Part shown: positions 34,403 to 44,325 of the stretch, piece after piece
How positions within the stretch are numbered: the first letter of the stretch is position 1
How the letters are laid out: every line of letters starts with the position of its first letter
Assembly (NCBI RefSeq): GCF_003148905.1
Contig: NZ_QGHC01000005.1
Coordinates: 62,001-126,000 of the forward strand
Length of the DNA: 64,000 bases
Direction: 5' to 3'
Origin: Fulvimonas soli
GTDB taxonomy: Bacteria > Pseudomonadota > Gammaproteobacteria > Xanthomonadales > Rhodanobacteraceae
Notes under the pieces: model-generated
The model's input: the letters and a program-made list of their open reading frames with translations, nothing else
Database searches by the model: none
Told to the model about the DNA's origin: nothing
Made by a program: the position numbers and the translations under genes

Positions 34403-36315
34403 CAGGACTTGCCGCCGTCCTGCGGCGCGCCGTTGCCGGCCGGCGCCGGCGGGGTGCCCGCGGGCGCGTTGTCCAGCTCCAGGCTGCCGCCCAGCGGGCG
34501 CGCCAGGCCGTCGACGAACTTGGCCCAGACCAGCACGCGGCGCACGCGGCCGAACTGGTCGGCGGTGAGCTGGCCGCTGGCGCCGGGCAGGTAGCTGCCC
34601 GGGTGGCCGCGCAGCCAGTCCAGGTAGGGCACCAGGCTCCAGGCGTCCATGCCGAAGGCGAACAGCCGCGCCAGGGTGCCGCGCGCGCTCGGCAGCGCCG
34701 CGGCGATCTGCGCGTGGCTGGGCAGGCCGGGCTGCGCGTCGAACAGCCACGGCGCGTCGCAGAACTCCACGCCGTTGAGGTCGTTGTCGGCGCCCGCGTC
34801 GTCGACGCCGGCGTACACGTGCGAGGTGCCGAACACCGGCAGCGCGACGCGGGCGAGCTGCAGCTGCGGCAGCAGCAGGCGCGCGTCCTGCGGGCGCATG
34901 CTGATGAAGATGCCGGCGTCGCCGGTCCCGGCGGCGGTCTCGCCGGGCGGGGCCGCGGCCGCGCCGGTCGGCGTCGACGCGGCCGGCGCCGGGGCGGGGT
35001 CCGATGCCGGCGCCGCGGGCGGAATGTGCAGGCCGGCGATGGTGGCGGCGTAGTTCACGCCGCCGGCCGGCAGCGTGGCCATGCCGGCGACGCTGCCGCC
35101 GCGCGCCTCCAGCTCGGCCTTGAACGCGCTGGCCGCGCGCTGCGCGAAGTCCGCGCCGGAGACGATCACGTAGGCGCGGTGCAGGCCGCGCTCGACCAGG
35201 TGGTCGGCCGCCTGCGCGCCCTCGGTTTCCGGCAGCAGGCCGAACTCGCTGGCGCCGCTGGCGGGCAGGCTGCGGTCGTCGGGATGGTTGAGCGCGAGCA
35301 GCGGCACCGGCAGCTGCGCCTGGCCGAACACTGCGGACACCTCGGCGCGGGTCAGCGGGCCGACCACCAGCTGGGCGCCGTCGTTCACCGCCTGCTGGTA
35401 GGCCTGCACCGCGCCGGCCGCGTCGCCGCGGCTGTCGTACACGCGCACCTCGGCGCGCGGCGCGTGGTTGTGCGCGTCGTCGGCGTAGGCGGCGAAGAAG
35501 CCCTCGCGGATCGCGTTGCTGGCGTCGCCGAACGCGCCGTCGAGCGGCAGCAGCAGCGCCACCTTGGCCGGCATGCGGAAGCCCTCGCGCACGGTGGCCT
35601 CGGCGCCGGGCAGCAGCGTGCCGACCGGCTGGTTGAGTTCCGGCTGCGGTCGCGCCACCGCCACGCCGAGCCGGCTGAGCGCCTCGTTCACCCAGGTCAG
35701 CATGCGGTCGTCCGGCTGCATCGCGCCGGCGCGCTGCTTGAGCGCCGGCACGCCGAGCCCGGCCAGCAGGTCGATGATCTGCTTGCGGTTCTGCGTCTGG
35801 TCCAGGCCGCTCAGCTGCTCGTCCATCTCCACCCGCGTGCGCGCGGCGCCCCAGTCGTCGTGGCTGGCCTCCATCGCGCGGGCGCGCAGCTCCAGCAGGC
35901 GCAGGCGCAGGGCGTCGGGAACCTGCAGGCCCGGCTGCGTGGTGAGCTGCAGCGCGGTGGCGGCGTCGCCCTGCTGCAGCGCGGTCTCCGCGCGCAGCAG
36001 CGCGTAGCGCGCCGGCTCGTCGCCCTGCAGGCGGTCGGCGCGGATCCTCGCCAGCAGCGGCGCGGCGCGGTCGAGCGCGCCTTCCTGGCGGTAGGTCTCG
36101 GCGGCCAGCAGCAGGTAGCGGTCCGGCTCGCGCGACTGCTGCGCGAGGCTGAGGTAGGCCTGCGCCGCCTGGTCGAGCTGGCCCTGGCGGGCGAGGTCGG
36201 CGGCCGCCTGTTCGGCGGCGACCTCGGCGGGCGTGTGCACCACGGCGGTAGGCACGCAGCCGCTCAGCAGGAGGGCGATCAGCAGGCCGGTGCCTGCGGC
36301 GCGGTACGGGCGCAT
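34402..36315 (-). CDS. lpoA: LpoA (LppC family) penicillin-binding protein activator
   Basis: A 637-residue outer-membrane lipoprotein that activates the class A synthase PBP1A from the outside. The lipobox Leu-Leu-Ser-Gly-Cys puts the lipidated residue at Cys20. The N-terminal half (30-240) is helical and TPR-like (repeated Ala/Leu/Glu-rich helices), and the C-terminal half (270-600) has the periplasmic binding-protein fold with Val-Ala-Leu-Leu-Leu-Pro-Leu near 285. An Ala/Pro/Gly-rich insertion at about 440-470 is low in complexity and may be a species-specific loop. Start was placed at 36315 so that the signal peptide is N-terminal. It is divergent from rsmI and coupled to yraN. Confidence 0.93.
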   Translation of the reverse strand: MRPYRAAGTGLLIALLLSGCVPTAVVHTPAEVAAEQAAADLARQGQLDQAAQAYLSLAQQSREPDRYLLLAAETYRQEGALDRAAPLLARIRADRLQGDEPARYALLRAETALQQGDAATALQLTTQPGLQVPDALRLRLLELRARAMEASHDDWGAARTRVEMDEQLSGLDQTQNRKQIIDLLAGLGVPALKQRAGAMQPDDRMLTWVNEALSRLGVAVARPQPELNQPVGTLLPGAEATVREGFRMPAKVALLLPLDGAFGDASNAIREGFFAAYADDAHNHAPRAEVRVYDSRGDAAGAVQAYQQAVNDGAQLVVGPLTRAEVSAVFGQAQLPVPLLALNHPDDRSLPASGASEFGLLPETEGAQAADHLVERGLHRAYVIVSGADFAQRAASAFKAELEARGGSVAGMATLPAGGVNYAATIAGLHIPPAAPASDPAPAPAASTPTGAAAAPPGETAAGTGDAGIFISMRPQDARLLLPQLQLARVALPVFGTSHVYAGVDDAGADNDLNGVEFCDAPWLFDAQPGLPSHAQIAAALPSARGTLARLFAFGMDAWSLVPYLDWLRGHPGSYLPGASGQLTADQFGRVRRVLVWAKFVDGLARPLGGSLELDNAPAGTPPAPAGNGAPQDGGKS

Positions 36316-36398
36316 GAAAGGTCCTCGGCGCGTTGGCGTGGCAAGTGCGCGATCATAGCCGATCGGATCGCCGCGCCGCGGCCAGGGAAACGTCGCCG

Positions 36399-37226
36399 AT
36401 GTCACAAGTCCAGCCGGGCTGCCTGTGGGTGGTCGCCACGCCGATCGGCAACCGCGACGACCTCTCCGCGCGCGCCGTCGAGACGCTGCGCGGCGTGGCG
36501 GTGATCGCCGCCGAGGACACCCGCCACAGCCGCCCGCTGCTGCTCCACCACAACATCGCCACGCCGCTGCTCGCGCTGCACGAGCACAACGAGCGCGAGG
36601 CGGTGGACGCGATCGTGCGGCGCCTGCTCGGCGGCGAGTCGGTGGCGCTGATCTCCGACGCCGGCACGCCGCTGGTCAGCGACCCCGGCTTCCGGCTGGT
36701 GCGCGCGGCGCGCGCGGCGGGCATCCGCTGCATCCCGGTGCCGGGCGCCTGCGCCGCGATCGCGGCGCTGTCGGTGGCCGGCCTGCCCAGCGACCGCTTC
36801 GTGTTCGAGGGCTTCCTGCCGCCCAAGGCCGCGGCGCGGCAGGCGCGGCTGCGCGAGCTGGCGGGCGAGGCGCGCACGCTGATCTTCTACGAGTCCTCGC
36901 ACCGCGTGGCCGAGAGCCTGGCCGACATGCGCGACGCGTTCGGCGCGCCGCGCGAGGCGGTGCTGGCCCGCGAGCTGACCAAGCTGTTCGAGACGGTGCT
37001 CGGCGAGCCGCTGGGCGAGCTCGCCGCCCGCGTGGCCGCCGACCCGGACCAGCAGCGCGGCGAATGCGTGATCCTGGTCGCCGGCCGCGGCGAGGAGGCC
37101 GACGCGCGGCTGGCCGAGGGGCAGCGCGTGTTCGCGATCCTGCGCGAGGAGCTGCCGCCGGCGAAGGCGGCCAAGCTGGCGGCGGCGATCAGCGGGGCGC
37201 CGCGCAAGGCGCTGTACCAGGGGTGA
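36399..37226 (+). CDS. rsmI: RsmI, 16S rRNA C1402 2'-O-methyltransferase
   Basis: A 275-residue tetrapyrrole-methylase-fold enzyme that methylates the ribose of C1402 in the ribosomal decoding centre using S-adenosylmethionine. The N-terminal Val-Ala-Thr-Pro-Ile-Gly-Asn-Arg-Asp-Asp-Leu-Ser block, Ala-Glu-Asp-Thr-Arg-His, and Ile-Ser-Asp-Ala-Gly-Thr-Pro-Leu-Val-Ser-Asp-Pro-Gly are diagnostic. The ATG at 36399 gives the standard start. It is divergent from lpoA across 83 bases. Its stop codon falls inside the left arm of a palindromic repeat, so the last residues before it (Tyr-Gln-Gly) may have been trimmed or set by repeat insertion. Confidence 0.95.
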   Translation: MSQVQPGCLWVVATPIGNRDDLSARAVETLRGVAVIAAEDTRHSRPLLLHHNIATPLLALHEHNEREAVDAIVRRLLGGESVALISDAGTPLVSDPGFRLVRAARAAGIRCIPVPGACAAIAALSVAGLPSDRFVFEGFLPPKAAARQARLRELAGEARTLIFYESSHRVAESLADMRDAFGAPREAVLARELTKLFETVLGEPLGELAARVAADPDQQRGECVILVAGRGEEADARLAEGQRVFAILREELPPAKAAKLAAAISGAPRKALYQG

Positions 37227-37316
37227 GGGGCGAGTGGCGAGGGCGCCAGCCCGCGATGCGTCGCCCGGCTCGCTGCCGAGAACGGCCGTCGCGCCCTCGC
37301 CACTCGCCCCTCATCC
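37223..37316. repeat. Long inverted repeat, GAGGGGCGAGTGGCGAGGGCGC family
   Basis: The left arm at 37223-37246 and right arm at 37291-37316 are near-perfect inverted copies around a 44-base spacer. The family has two further copies, at 59518-59670 and 61791-61925. The left arm contains the rsmI stop codon, and the right arm reaches to within 4 bases of the rnpB -10 box, so the rnpB -35 region lies in the repeat. Confidence 0.85.
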
Positions 37317-37319
37317 CTC

Positions 37320-37325
37320 TACAAT
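37320..37325 (+). promoter_or_regulatory. rnpB promoter -10 box
   Basis: TACAAT lies 6 bases upstream of the predicted 5' end of the RNase P RNA. A consensus -35 was not found at the usual distance, since that region is repeat sequence. Confidence 0.6.
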
Positions 37326-37331
37326 GTCACG

Positions 37332-37692
37332 TGGAGTCGGCCGGACAGTCGCGTCGCACATGCTGCGTCGAGGAAAGTCCGGGCTCCGCAGGGCAGGGTG
37401 CCAGGTAACGCCTGGGCGGCGCGAGCCGACGGCCAGTGCAACAGAGAGCAGACCGCCGATGGCCCGCAAGGGCACAGGCAAGGGTGAAACGGTGCGGTAA
37501 GAGCGCACCGCGTGCGGGGCCAACGCCGCACGGCACGGTAAACCCCACCCGGAGCAAGACCGAATAGGGGAACGATAACGCGGCCCGCGTTGTTCCCGGG
37601 TAGGTCGCTGGAGCCAGGCGGCGACGCCTGGCCGAGAGGAATGACTGTCGCGCCGCAAGGCGTACAGAACCCGGCTTACAGGCCGACTCCAC
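37332..37692 (+). ncRNA. rnpB: RNase P RNA (class A)
   Basis: This is the catalytic RNA of RNase P, which cuts the 5' leader from pre-tRNAs. The ends GGAGTCGGCCGGACAGTCGC (from about 37333) and CAGGCCGACTCC (ending about 37691) pair to form P1. The conserved CR-I sequence GAGGAAAGTCCGGGCTCC follows near 37370, the ACAGAGAGCAGACCGCCGAT stretch near 37441 and GGTAAGAGCGCACC near 37496 mark the catalytic core, and the universal AGAGGAATGACTGTC lies near 37635. GGTAAACCCCACC near 37538 and the pre-tRNA CCA-binding loop region are also present. Length, about 360 bases, is typical of gammaproteobacteria. Position between rsmI and mraZ is characteristic of Xanthomonadales. Confidence 0.96.
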
Positions 37693-37710
37693 CTTTTCCC
37701 GCCGTTCCTT

Positions 37711-37733
37711 CCCCGGCCCCGGCAGGGCCGGGG
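37711..37733 (+). terminator. GC hairpin after rnpB
   Basis: A perfect 9-base stem, CCCCGGCCC / GGGCCGGGG, with a 5-base loop lies 19 bases after rnpB. No T-run follows, so it may instead protect or help process the RNA 3' end. From here to the mraZ promoter at 37924 I see nothing else. Confidence 0.5.
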
Positions 37734-37923
37734 CGGGCGCGCGCCGGCCAGGTGAATGGCCCGTTCATGCCGTGCCCGCGCGCGGCGCCGGGGTGGCGAC
37801 CGGCGGGTACAGGCGTCTGCGCAAAAAAGCTCCAGCTTTCAAGCACCTCTGGAGGCTTCCTCGAAAATGCTGGAATTTCTGCCCCAGCTTCGCCTTTCTC
37901 CTTGATTCACAAAAGAAAATCGC

Positions 37924-37952
37924 TTGACAGTCTCAGGCGGCGAGACTATCGT
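37924..37952 (+). promoter_or_regulatory. Promoter of the mraZ/dcw operon
   Basis: TTGACA (perfect -35) at 37924-37929 and TATCGT at 37947-37952 are separated by 17 bases. Transcription would start near 37959, giving a short leader that contains the MraZ pentamers. Confidence 0.75.
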
Positions 37953-37996
37953 GGCATTCAGTGTGAAATCGTGGGAATTAGTGGAGTCACTTGGGT
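37952..37996 (+). promoter_or_regulatory. MraZ operator, five 10-base-phased pentamers
   Basis: TGGCA, TGTGA, TGGGA, TGGAG and TGGGT start at 37952, 37962, 37972, 37982 and 37992, each exactly 10 bases after the previous one. MraZ is known to bind direct TGGGN repeats spaced by 5 bases in front of its own operon. The last one ends 2 bases before the GTG start of mraZ, and the first overlaps the -10 box. Confidence 0.8.
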
Positions 37997-37997
37997 C

Positions 37998-38444
37998 GTG
38001 TTCCAGGGCGAGACCGCCATCACCGTCGACGACAAGGGCCGGCTGGCCATCCCGACCGCGTATCGGGAGCTGGTCGCCGGCGCGTGCGCGAACCGGCTGG
38101 TGATCACCTACAACCCCTTCGAGACGGGCTGCCTGTGGCTGTTCCCGTACGCGGAGTGGGAGCAGGTGCGCGACCAGGTGAACGCGCTGCCCAAGGTCAA
38201 GGCGGCCCATCGGGACATGCAGATGAAACTGGTCGGCGCCGCGGCGGTGGTCGAGCCGGACGGCGCCGCGCGCATCCTGCTGCCGGCCAGCCAGCGCGCG
38301 ACCACGGGCATCGAGAAGAAGGCGGTGCTGCTGGGCATGGGCAACAAGTTCGAGCTTTGGAGCGAACAGGCCCACCTGGCCAAGATCCGCCAGACCATCG
38401 GCGAAGACGAGATCACCGACGAAATGGCCGAGCTGCGCCTGTAA
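37998..38444 (+). CDS. mraZ: MraZ, dcw-operon transcriptional regulator
   Basis: A 148-residue AbrB-fold DNA-binding protein that represses the division/wall cluster. It carries two copies of the MraZ half-repeat: residues 1-50 with Asp-Asp-Lys-Gly-Arg-Leu-Ala-Ile-Pro, and residues 75-130 with [11 protein letters not shown]. These are followed by Gly-Asn-Lys-Phe-Glu-Leu-Trp. The start is GTG at 37998, giving Met-Phe-Gln-Gly-Glu like the family; the longer in-frame extension would read through the promoter and operator. It binds as a ring to the phased pentamers immediately upstream, so autorepression is expected. It is the first gene of the 16-kb cluster. Confidence 0.95.
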   Translation: MFQGETAITVDDKGRLAIPTAYRELVAGACANRLVITYNPFETGCLWLFPYAEWEQVRDQVNALPKVKAAHRDMQMKLVGAAAVVEPDGAARILLPASQRATTGIEKKAVLLGMGNKFELWSEQAHLAKIRQTIGEDEITDEMAELRL

Positions 38445-38485
38445 GGGCGCGGCGCGGATGTGCGGGACGGGAGCGGGAGTGCGGC

Positions 38486-39412
38486 ATGGCCGAGCGTGAG
38501 TTGCGGCACATCCCGGTGATGCTGGGCGAAGCAGTGGAGGGACTCGCCGTGCGGGCAGGCGGGCGTTATCTCGATGGCACCTTCGGACGCGGCGGCCACG
38601 CCCGCGCCGTGCTGTCGCGCCTGGGCCCCGCCGGCCGCCTGCTGCTGATGGACCGCGACCCGCAGGCGGTCGCCACGGCGCGCGCCGAGTTCGGCGCCGA
38701 CCCGCGCGTGGCGATCCGCCACGCCAATTTCTCCTCCATGGCCGAGTGGGACGAGACCGCCGGCGGCCTGGACGGCATCCTGCTCGACCTCGGCGTGTCC
38801 TCGCCGCAGCTGGACGAGGCCGCGCGCGGCTTCAGCTTCATGGCCGACGCGCCGCTGGACATGCGCATGGACCCCACCCAGGGCGAGAGCGCGGCCGACT
38901 TCCTCGCGCGCGCCGGCGAGCGCGAGATCGCCGACGTGCTGTGGACCTACGGCGAGGAGCGCTTCAGCCGGAAGATCGCCCGCGCCATCGTCGCGCAGCG
39001 CGCCGAGCGGCCGATCACCCGCACCGGCGAGCTGGCCGCGCTGATCGAGCGCGCCGTCGGCCGCCGCGAGCCGGGCAAGCACCCGGCCACGCGCAGCTTC
39101 CAGGCCCTGCGCATCCGCGTGAACGGCGAGCTGGAATCGCTCGGGCGGGGCCTCGACGCGGCGCTGTCGCTGCTCAGGCCGGGCGGCCGCCTGTCGGTGA
39201 TCAGCTTTCATTCGCTGGAGGACCGCGCGGTCAAGCGCTTCATCCGCGACCACGAGGGCCGCGTGCAGGGCAGCCGGCGCGGCCCGCCGGTCGCCGCGGC
39301 GCCGGCGCGGCTGAAGGCGGTGGGCAAGCCGTGCTTCCCCGCGGAGGCCGAGCTGGCGGCCAACCCGCGCGCCCGCTCGGCGGTGCTGCGCGTGGCGGAG
39401 AAGCTCGCATGA
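38486..39412 (+). CDS. rsmH: RsmH, 16S rRNA C1402 N4-methyltransferase
   Basis: A 308-residue S-adenosylmethionine-dependent methyltransferase (formerly MraW). It modifies the same rRNA base as RsmI, encoded 2 kb upstream, so both C1402 enzymes lie in one neighbourhood. The N-terminal His-Ile-Pro-Val-Met-Leu block, the SAM loop Asp-Gly-Thr-Phe-Gly-Arg-Gly-Gly-His near 33-41, and [11 protein letters not shown] near 95 are characteristic. The ATG follows a GGGAG ribosome binding site. Its stop codon overlaps the ftsL start (ATGA). Confidence 0.97.
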   Translation: MAERELRHIPVMLGEAVEGLAVRAGGRYLDGTFGRGGHARAVLSRLGPAGRLLLMDRDPQAVATARAEFGADPRVAIRHANFSSMAEWDETAGGLDGILLDLGVSSPQLDEAARGFSFMADAPLDMRMDPTQGESAADFLARAGEREIADVLWTYGEERFSRKIARAIVAQRAERPITRTGELAALIERAVGRREPGKHPATRSFQALRIRVNGELESLGRGLDAALSLLRPGGRLSVISFHSLEDRAVKRFIRDHEGRVQGSRRGPPVAAAPARLKAVGKPCFPAEAELAANPRARSAVLRVAEKLA

Positions 39413-39681
39413 AGGCCGCCGGCGCGGTGGCCCTGGTGGTGCTGCTGCTGGCCGTGCTGGCCAGCGCGATCGGCGTGGTGTGGGCGCGCCACGAGAGCCG
39501 CGTGCTGTTCGTGCAGCTGAGCGGGCTGCAGAACCAGCGCGACGAGCTCAACATCGAGTACGGCCGGCTGGAGCTGGAGCAGGCCACCTGGGCCGAGCCG
39601 CGCCGCATCGACGAGGAGGCGCGCAGCAAGCTCGGCATGGTCATGCCGCGTCCGCAGGACGTCCAGCTGGTGCGCCGATGA
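39409..39681 (+). CDS. ftsL: FtsL, cell division protein
   Basis: A 90-residue bitopic membrane protein of the FtsQLB divisome subcomplex. It has a very short cytoplasmic start, a membrane helix at about 5-26, then a periplasmic coiled coil (residues 30-68, leucine-rich with Leu-Gln-Asn-Gln-Arg-Asp-Glu-Leu). It ends in a conserved Glu-Glu-Ala-Arg-Ser-Lys-Leu-Gly-Met tail. Sequence conservation in this family is low, and position between rsmH and ftsI adds support. The start overlaps the rsmH stop, and the stop overlaps the ftsI start. Confidence 0.92.
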   Translation: MKAAGAVALVVLLLAVLASAIGVVWARHESRVLFVQLSGLQNQRDELNIEYGRLELEQATWAEPRRIDEEARSKLGMVMPRPQDVQLVRR

Positions 39682-41495
39682 CCCTGCGCCCCCGTCCCGT
39701 CGCCCTCACCCAGTCGAGCCGCCGCCGTGTCGCCGCGCCAAGCGCGCGGCGCCGCATGACGGTGGTGGTGGCCGTGCTGGTGCTGGCCGCGCTGGGCCTG
39801 CTCGCGCGCGCGTTCGACCTGCAGGTGGTGCGCAAGCAGTTCTACCAGGAGCAGGGCGAGGCGCGCTTCCTGCGCGAGATGCCGATCGCGGTGTCGCGCG
39901 GCACCATCTTCGACCGCAACGGCGAGCCGCTGGCGGTATCCACCCCGGTGGTCTCGATCTGGGCCAACCCGCCGGAGGTGCTGGAGAACGAGGAGCGCAT
40001 CCCCGAGCTGGCGCGCGCGCTGGGCGTGGACGCGGCCGAGCTGAAGGAACGGCTGGCGCAGCGCTCCGACCGCGAGTTCGTCTACCTGCGCCGGCAGATG
40101 CCGCCGGAGGCGGCGCAGGCGGTGCTGGACCTGGGCATCCCCGGGGTCAACGGCCAGCGCGAGTACAAGCGCTACTACCCCTCGGGCGAGGTGACCGCGC
40201 ACGTGCTCGGCTTCACCAACATCGACGACCACGGCCAGGAGGGGCTGGAGCTGGCCTTCGACGACTGGCTGGCCGGCAAGCCCGGCGCCAAGCGGGTGAT
40301 CCGCGACCGCATGGGCCACGTGGTGGAGGACGTCGAGCTGGTGCGCGAGCCCAAGCCGGGCAAGAGCCTCACGCTCAGCATCGACCGGCGCATCCAGTTC
40401 CTCGCCTACAACGAGCTGAAGAGCGCGCTGGAGCAGTTCGAGGCCGAGTCCGGCTCGATGGTGATCCTCGACGCGAAGAGCGGCGAGGTGCTGGCGATGG
40501 TCAACCTGCCCACCTACAACCCCAACGCGGTGCGCGGCAGCTCGGCCGCGCAGCGGCGCAACCGCGCGATGACCGACGTGCTGGAGCCCGGCTCCACGGT
40601 CAAGCCGATCCTGATGACCGCGGCGCTGGCCAGCGGCAGGTTCACCCCGACCAGCCCGCTGATCGACACCGGCGGCGGGCACTGGTTCTTCCAGGGCCAC
40701 GACATCCACGACACGCACAACTGGGGCGTGCTGACGCCCACCGGGGTGATCACCAAGTCCAGCAACGTGGGCGCGGCGCACATCGCGATGCAGCTGGACA
40801 CCGCGCTGATGTACGACACCTACCGCGCGTTCGGCTTCGGCAACAGCACCAACAGCGGCTTTCCCGGCGAGGCCTCCGGCTACCTCAAGGTCGGCCGCGA
40901 CTGGCGCCCGCTGGAGAAGGCGATCATGGGCTACGGCTACGGCCTCAACGTGACCCCGCTGCAGCTGGCCAACGCCTACGCCACGCTGGCCGACGGCGGC
41001 GTGATGCACTCGCCCACCTTCGTCAAGGACGCGATCAACGAGCCCAGAGCCATCGTCACACCGGAGATCGCCGCGCAGGTGGTGAAGATGATGGAGACGG
41101 TGACCGCGCCGGGCGGCACCGCCACCGCGGCGCAGGTGGCCAACTACATCGTCGCCGGCAAGACCGGCACCGCGCACAAGGCCTCCGCCGGCGGCTACGC
41201 CAAGAACAACTACACCGCCGCCTTCGCCGGCATGGTGCCGGCCACCGACCCGCGCCTGGTCGGCGTGGTGATCATCGACGACCCGAAGAAGCGCAGCTAC
41301 TACGGCGGCATGGTCTCCGGCCCGGTGTTCGCCAAGGTGATGGAGGGCGCGCTGCGCCTGCTCGACGTGCCGCCGGACAACATCGGGCGCTGGTACGCGG
41401 GCGGCCCGCTGCAGGGCCAGGGCGGCTTGGTCGGCGCCAAGCCGAAGGACGACGTGTCGATCGACGACGAGCCGATCGAGGACCCGAACCCATGA
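39678..41495 (+). CDS. ftsI: FtsI (PBP3), septal peptidoglycan transpeptidase
   Basis: A 605-residue class B penicillin-binding protein that crosslinks septal peptidoglycan. A membrane anchor lies at about 28-48 and the pedestal domain at 65-235. The transpeptidase domain follows, with Ser306-Thr-Val-Lys309 as the acylated motif, Ser-Ser-Asn near 361, and Lys-Thr-Gly-Thr near 494. The C-terminal tail after 575 is acidic (repeated Asp) and short. It works with FtsW, encoded 4 kb downstream, as a glycosyltransferase-transpeptidase pair. Start and stop codons overlap the neighbouring ftsL and murE genes. Confidence 0.97.
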   Translation: MTLRPRPVALTQSSRRRVAAPSARRRMTVVVAVLVLAALGLLARAFDLQVVRKQFYQEQGEARFLREMPIAVSRGTIFDRNGEPLAVSTPVVSIWANPPEVLENEERIPELARALGVDAAELKERLAQRSDREFVYLRRQMPPEAAQAVLDLGIPGVNGQREYKRYYPSGEVTAHVLGFTNIDDHGQEGLELAFDDWLAGKPGAKRVIRDRMGHVVEDVELVREPKPGKSLTLSIDRRIQFLAYNELKSALEQFEAESGSMVILDAKSGEVLAMVNLPTYNPNAVRGSSAAQRRNRAMTDVLEPGSTVKPILMTAALASGRFTPTSPLIDTGGGHWFFQGHDIHDTHNWGVLTPTGVITKSSNVGAAHIAMQLDTALMYDTYRAFGFGNSTNSGFPGEASGYLKVGRDWRPLEKAIMGYGYGLNVTPLQLANAYATLADGGVMHSPTFVKDAINEPRAIVTPEIAAQVVKMMETVTAPGGTATAAQVANYIVAGKTGTAHKASAGGYAKNNYTAAFAGMVPATDPRLVGVVIIDDPKKRSYYGGMVSGPVFAKVMEGALRLLDVPPDNIGRWYAGGPLQGQGGLVGAKPKDDVSIDDEPIEDPNP

Positions 41496-42961
41496 CGGCG
41501 CGCCCGCTCTCCCAGCTGCTCGCCGGCATCGCCGACCCCGCCGGGCTCGGCGACCTGGCCGTTTCGGGGCTCGCGCTCGACTCGCGCCAGGTGCGCGAGG
41601 GCGACGCCTTCCTGGCCCTGCGCGGCACCCGCGAGCACGGCATCGCCTTCGCGCCGGGCGCGGTGCGCCGCGGCGCGCGGGTGGTGCTGGCCGAGGCGCC
41701 GCCGCAGCCGGCGGACGAGGCCGGCGCGCCGCTGCTGTGGATCGACGGCCTGCACCGGCAGGTCGGCGAGATCGCCGCGCGCTTCTACGGTCGCCCGTCC
41801 GAGGCGATGCACGTGGTCGGCGTCACCGGCACCAACGGCAAGACCTCCACCGTGCAGCTGCTGGCGCAGGCGCTGAGCCGGCTCGGCCACCGCGCCGCCA
41901 CCATCGGCACGCTCGGCGCCGGCCTGCACGGGCAGCTGCGCGAGGGCGAGCGCACCACGCCGGACGCGATCAGCGTGCAGCGCCTGCTGGCGGACTTCCG
42001 CGCGCAGGGCGCCACCCACGTGGCGATGGAGGTGTCCTCGCACGCGCTGGAACAGGGCCGCGTGGGCGCGGTGGCGTTCCAGGTGGCGGTGTTCACCAAC
42101 CTCACCCGCGACCACCTGGACTACCACGGCAGCATGGAGGCCTACGGCGCGGCCAAGGCGAAGCTGTTCGCCTGGCCGGGCCTGCAGGCCGCGGTGGTGA
42201 ACGTCGACGACGCCTTCGGCCGCACGCTGGCCGCAGGATTGGCGCCGGGCGTGCGCGCGCTGCGCTACAGCGCCGCGGGCGACGCCGGCGCCGAGCTCGC
42301 CGCGCGCGACGTCGCCACCTCCACCGAGGGGCTGGCCTTCACGCTGCGCACGCCATGGGGCGAGCGGCCCCTGCGCAGCCCGCTGCTGGGGCGCTTCAAC
42401 GTGGCCAACCTGCTCGCCGTGGCGGGCGCGCTCGGCGCGCTGGAGATGCCGTTCGCGCGGATCGCGGACACGCTGGAGGCGCTCGGGCCGATCCCCGGCC
42501 GCATGAACCGCCTGGGCGGCGGCGCGGAGCGGCCGCTGGTGGTGGTCGACTACGCACACACGCCCGACGCGCTGGAGCAGGCGCTGTCCGCGCTGCGCGC
42601 GCACTGCGCGGGACGGCTGATCTGCGTGTTCGGCTGCGGCGGCGAGCGCGACGCCGGCAAGCGCCCGCAGATGGGCGCGATCGCCGAGCGGCTGGCCGAC
42701 GTGGCGATCGTCACCGACGACAACCCGCGCGGCGAGGACGGCGACGCCATCGTGGCGCAGATCCTGGCCGGCATGGCCCGGCCCGCCACGGTGCTGCGCG
42801 ACCGTGCCGCGGCGATCGGTCACGCGCTGGCGCAGGCGCGGCCGGGCGACGTGGTGCTGGTCGCCGGCAAGGGCCACGAGACCTACCAGGAAGGCCCGGG
42901 CGGCAAGCGCCCGTTCGACGACCTCGCGGTGGCGCGCGCTCTGCTGGAGAAGAACGCATGA
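41492..42961 (+). CDS. murE: MurE, UDP-MurNAc-tripeptide synthetase (meso-DAP adding)
   Basis: A 489-residue Mur ligase that adds the third residue to the peptidoglycan stem. The ATP loop is Gly-Thr-Asn-Gly-Lys-Thr-Ser near 112. The substrate-binding motif Asp-Asn-Pro-Arg near 411 is the form that selects meso-diaminopimelate rather than lysine. The carbamylated-lysine region and Asp-Tyr-Ala-His-Thr-Pro near 352 are conserved. The protein is cytoplasmic. Its start overlaps the ftsI stop and its stop overlaps murF, so synthesis is probably coupled. The neighbouring murF completes the pentapeptide. Confidence 0.97.
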   Translation: MTARPLSQLLAGIADPAGLGDLAVSGLALDSRQVREGDAFLALRGTREHGIAFAPGAVRRGARVVLAEAPPQPADEAGAPLLWIDGLHRQVGEIAARFYGRPSEAMHVVGVTGTNGKTSTVQLLAQALSRLGHRAATIGTLGAGLHGQLREGERTTPDAISVQRLLADFRAQGATHVAMEVSSHALEQGRVGAVAFQVAVFTNLTRDHLDYHGSMEAYGAAKAKLFAWPGLQAAVVNVDDAFGRTLAAGLAPGVRALRYSAAGDAGAELAARDVATSTEGLAFTLRTPWGERPLRSPLLGRFNVANLLAVAGALGALEMPFARIADTLEALGPIPGRMNRLGGGAERPLVVVDYAHTPDALEQALSALRAHCAGRLICVFGCGGERDAGKRPQMGAIAERLADVAIVTDDNPRGEDGDAIVAQILAGMARPATVLRDRAAAIGHALAQARPGDVVLVAGKGHETYQEGPGGKRPFDDLAVARALLEKNA

Positions 42962-44325
42962 TGCGGCTGAGCGCCATCGCCTTGTGGACCCACGGCCGCC
43001 TGCTCGGCGCCGACGCGGACGTCGCCGGGGTGGCGATCGACACGCGCAGGCTGCGCCCGGGCGACCTGTTCGTGGCGATCAAGGGCGAGCGCGTGGACGG
43101 CCACGACTTCCTCGCCGACGCCGCCGCGCGCGGCGCGGTGGCCGCGCTGGTCGAGCGCCGGGTGGACGGCCCGCTGCCGCAGGTGCTGGTGGGCGACAGC
43201 GCGCTGGCGCTGGGCGACCTGGCCAGCGCGGTGCGCGCGCAGCGCAGCGCGCGCGTGGTCGGCATCACCGGCTCCAACGGCAAGACCACGGTGAAGACGC
43301 TCGCCGCCTCGATCCTCTCGCGCCACGGCCGCACCCACGTCAACGCCGGCAACTACAACAACGAGCTGGGCCTGCCGCTGACCCTGCTGGCGATGCCGGA
43401 GGACGCCGAGTACGCGGTGCTGGAGATGGGCGCGGGCAAGCCCGGCGACATCGCCTACCTCGCCGCCATCGCGCGGCCCGACATCGGCCTCGTCAACACC
43501 ATCGCGCCGGCGCACCTTGAGCGCATGGGCAGCGTGGAAGGCGTGGCCGAGACCAAGGGCGCGCTGTACCAGGCGCTGCCCGCGGACGGCGTGGCGATCA
43601 TCAACGCGGACGACGCCTTCGCCGGCTTCTTCGCCGGCCTGGCCGGCGCGCGCCGCACGCTGCGCTTCGGGCTGGACCACAAGGCCGACGTCGGCGCCGA
43701 CATCGTGGCGCTGCGCGTGGACGGCTCGGACTTCGTGCTGAGCACGCCGCAGGGCGACGCCGAGGTGGACCTGCCGCTGCCGGGCCGCCACAACGTCGCC
43801 AACGCGCTGGCCGCGGCGGCCATCGCGCTGGCGCTGGAGGTGCCGCTGGCCGCCATCGTGGAAGGGCTGGAGCAGGCGCCCGGCGTGGCCGGCCGGCTGC
43901 GCGCCGAGGCGATGCCCGGCGGCTGGACGCTGATCGACGACAGCTACAACGCCAACCCCGGCTCGGTCGGCGCGGCGATCGACACGCTGGCGCTGGCGTC
44001 CGGCGAGCGCTGGCTGGTGCTGGGCGACATGGCCGAGCTGGGCGCCGGGGCGCGCGCGCTGCACGCGGGCATCGGCGCGCGCGCGAAGGCGGCGGGGATC
44101 GAGCGGCTGTTCGCCGCCGGCCCGCTGGCCGCGGCGGCGGCGGAAGCCTTCGGCGCGGGCGGCGAGCACCACGCCGACAAGGCGGCGCTGGCGGCGTCGC
44201 TGAAGCGGCAGCTGCACGCGGGCGTCACCTGCCTGGTCAAGGGCTCGCGCTCGGCCGGCATGGAGCAGGTGGTGGCCGCGCTGAAGAACGGCGGGCAAGG
44301 GGAGGGCGCATCCGATGCTGCTTGA
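42958..44325 (+). CDS. murF: MurF, UDP-MurNAc-pentapeptide synthetase
   Basis: A 455-residue Mur ligase that attaches D-Ala-D-Ala to UDP-MurNAc-tripeptide. The ATP loop is Gly-Ser-Asn-Gly-Lys-Thr-Thr near 108. [11 protein letters not shown] near 132 and Asp-Asp-Ser-Tyr-Asn-Ala-Asn-Pro near 322 are MurF hallmarks. Two adjacent ATG codons (42958 and 42961) could start it; I use the first because it overlaps the murE stop codon as at the other junctions of this operon. The 3' end overlaps mraY by 11 bases. Its dipeptide substrate is made by DdlB, encoded further down. Confidence 0.96.
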   Translation: MMRLSAIALWTHGRLLGADADVAGVAIDTRRLRPGDLFVAIKGERVDGHDFLADAAARGAVAALVERRVDGPLPQVLVGDSALALGDLASAVRAQRSARVVGITGSNGKTTVKTLAASILSRHGRTHVNAGNYNNELGLPLTLLAMPEDAEYAVLEMGAGKPGDIAYLAAIARPDIGLVNTIAPAHLERMGSVEGVAETKGALYQALPADGVAIINADDAFAGFFAGLAGARRTLRFGLDHKADVGADIVALRVDGSDFVLSTPQGDAEVDLPLPGRHNVANALAAAAIALALEVPLAAIVEGLEQAPGVAGRLRAEAMPGGWTLIDDSYNANPGSVGAAIDTLALASGERWLVLGDMAELGAGARALHAGIGARAKAAGIERLFAAGPLAAAAAEAFGAGGEHHADKAALAASLKRQLHAGVTCLVKGSRSAGMEQVVAALKNGGQGEGASDAA

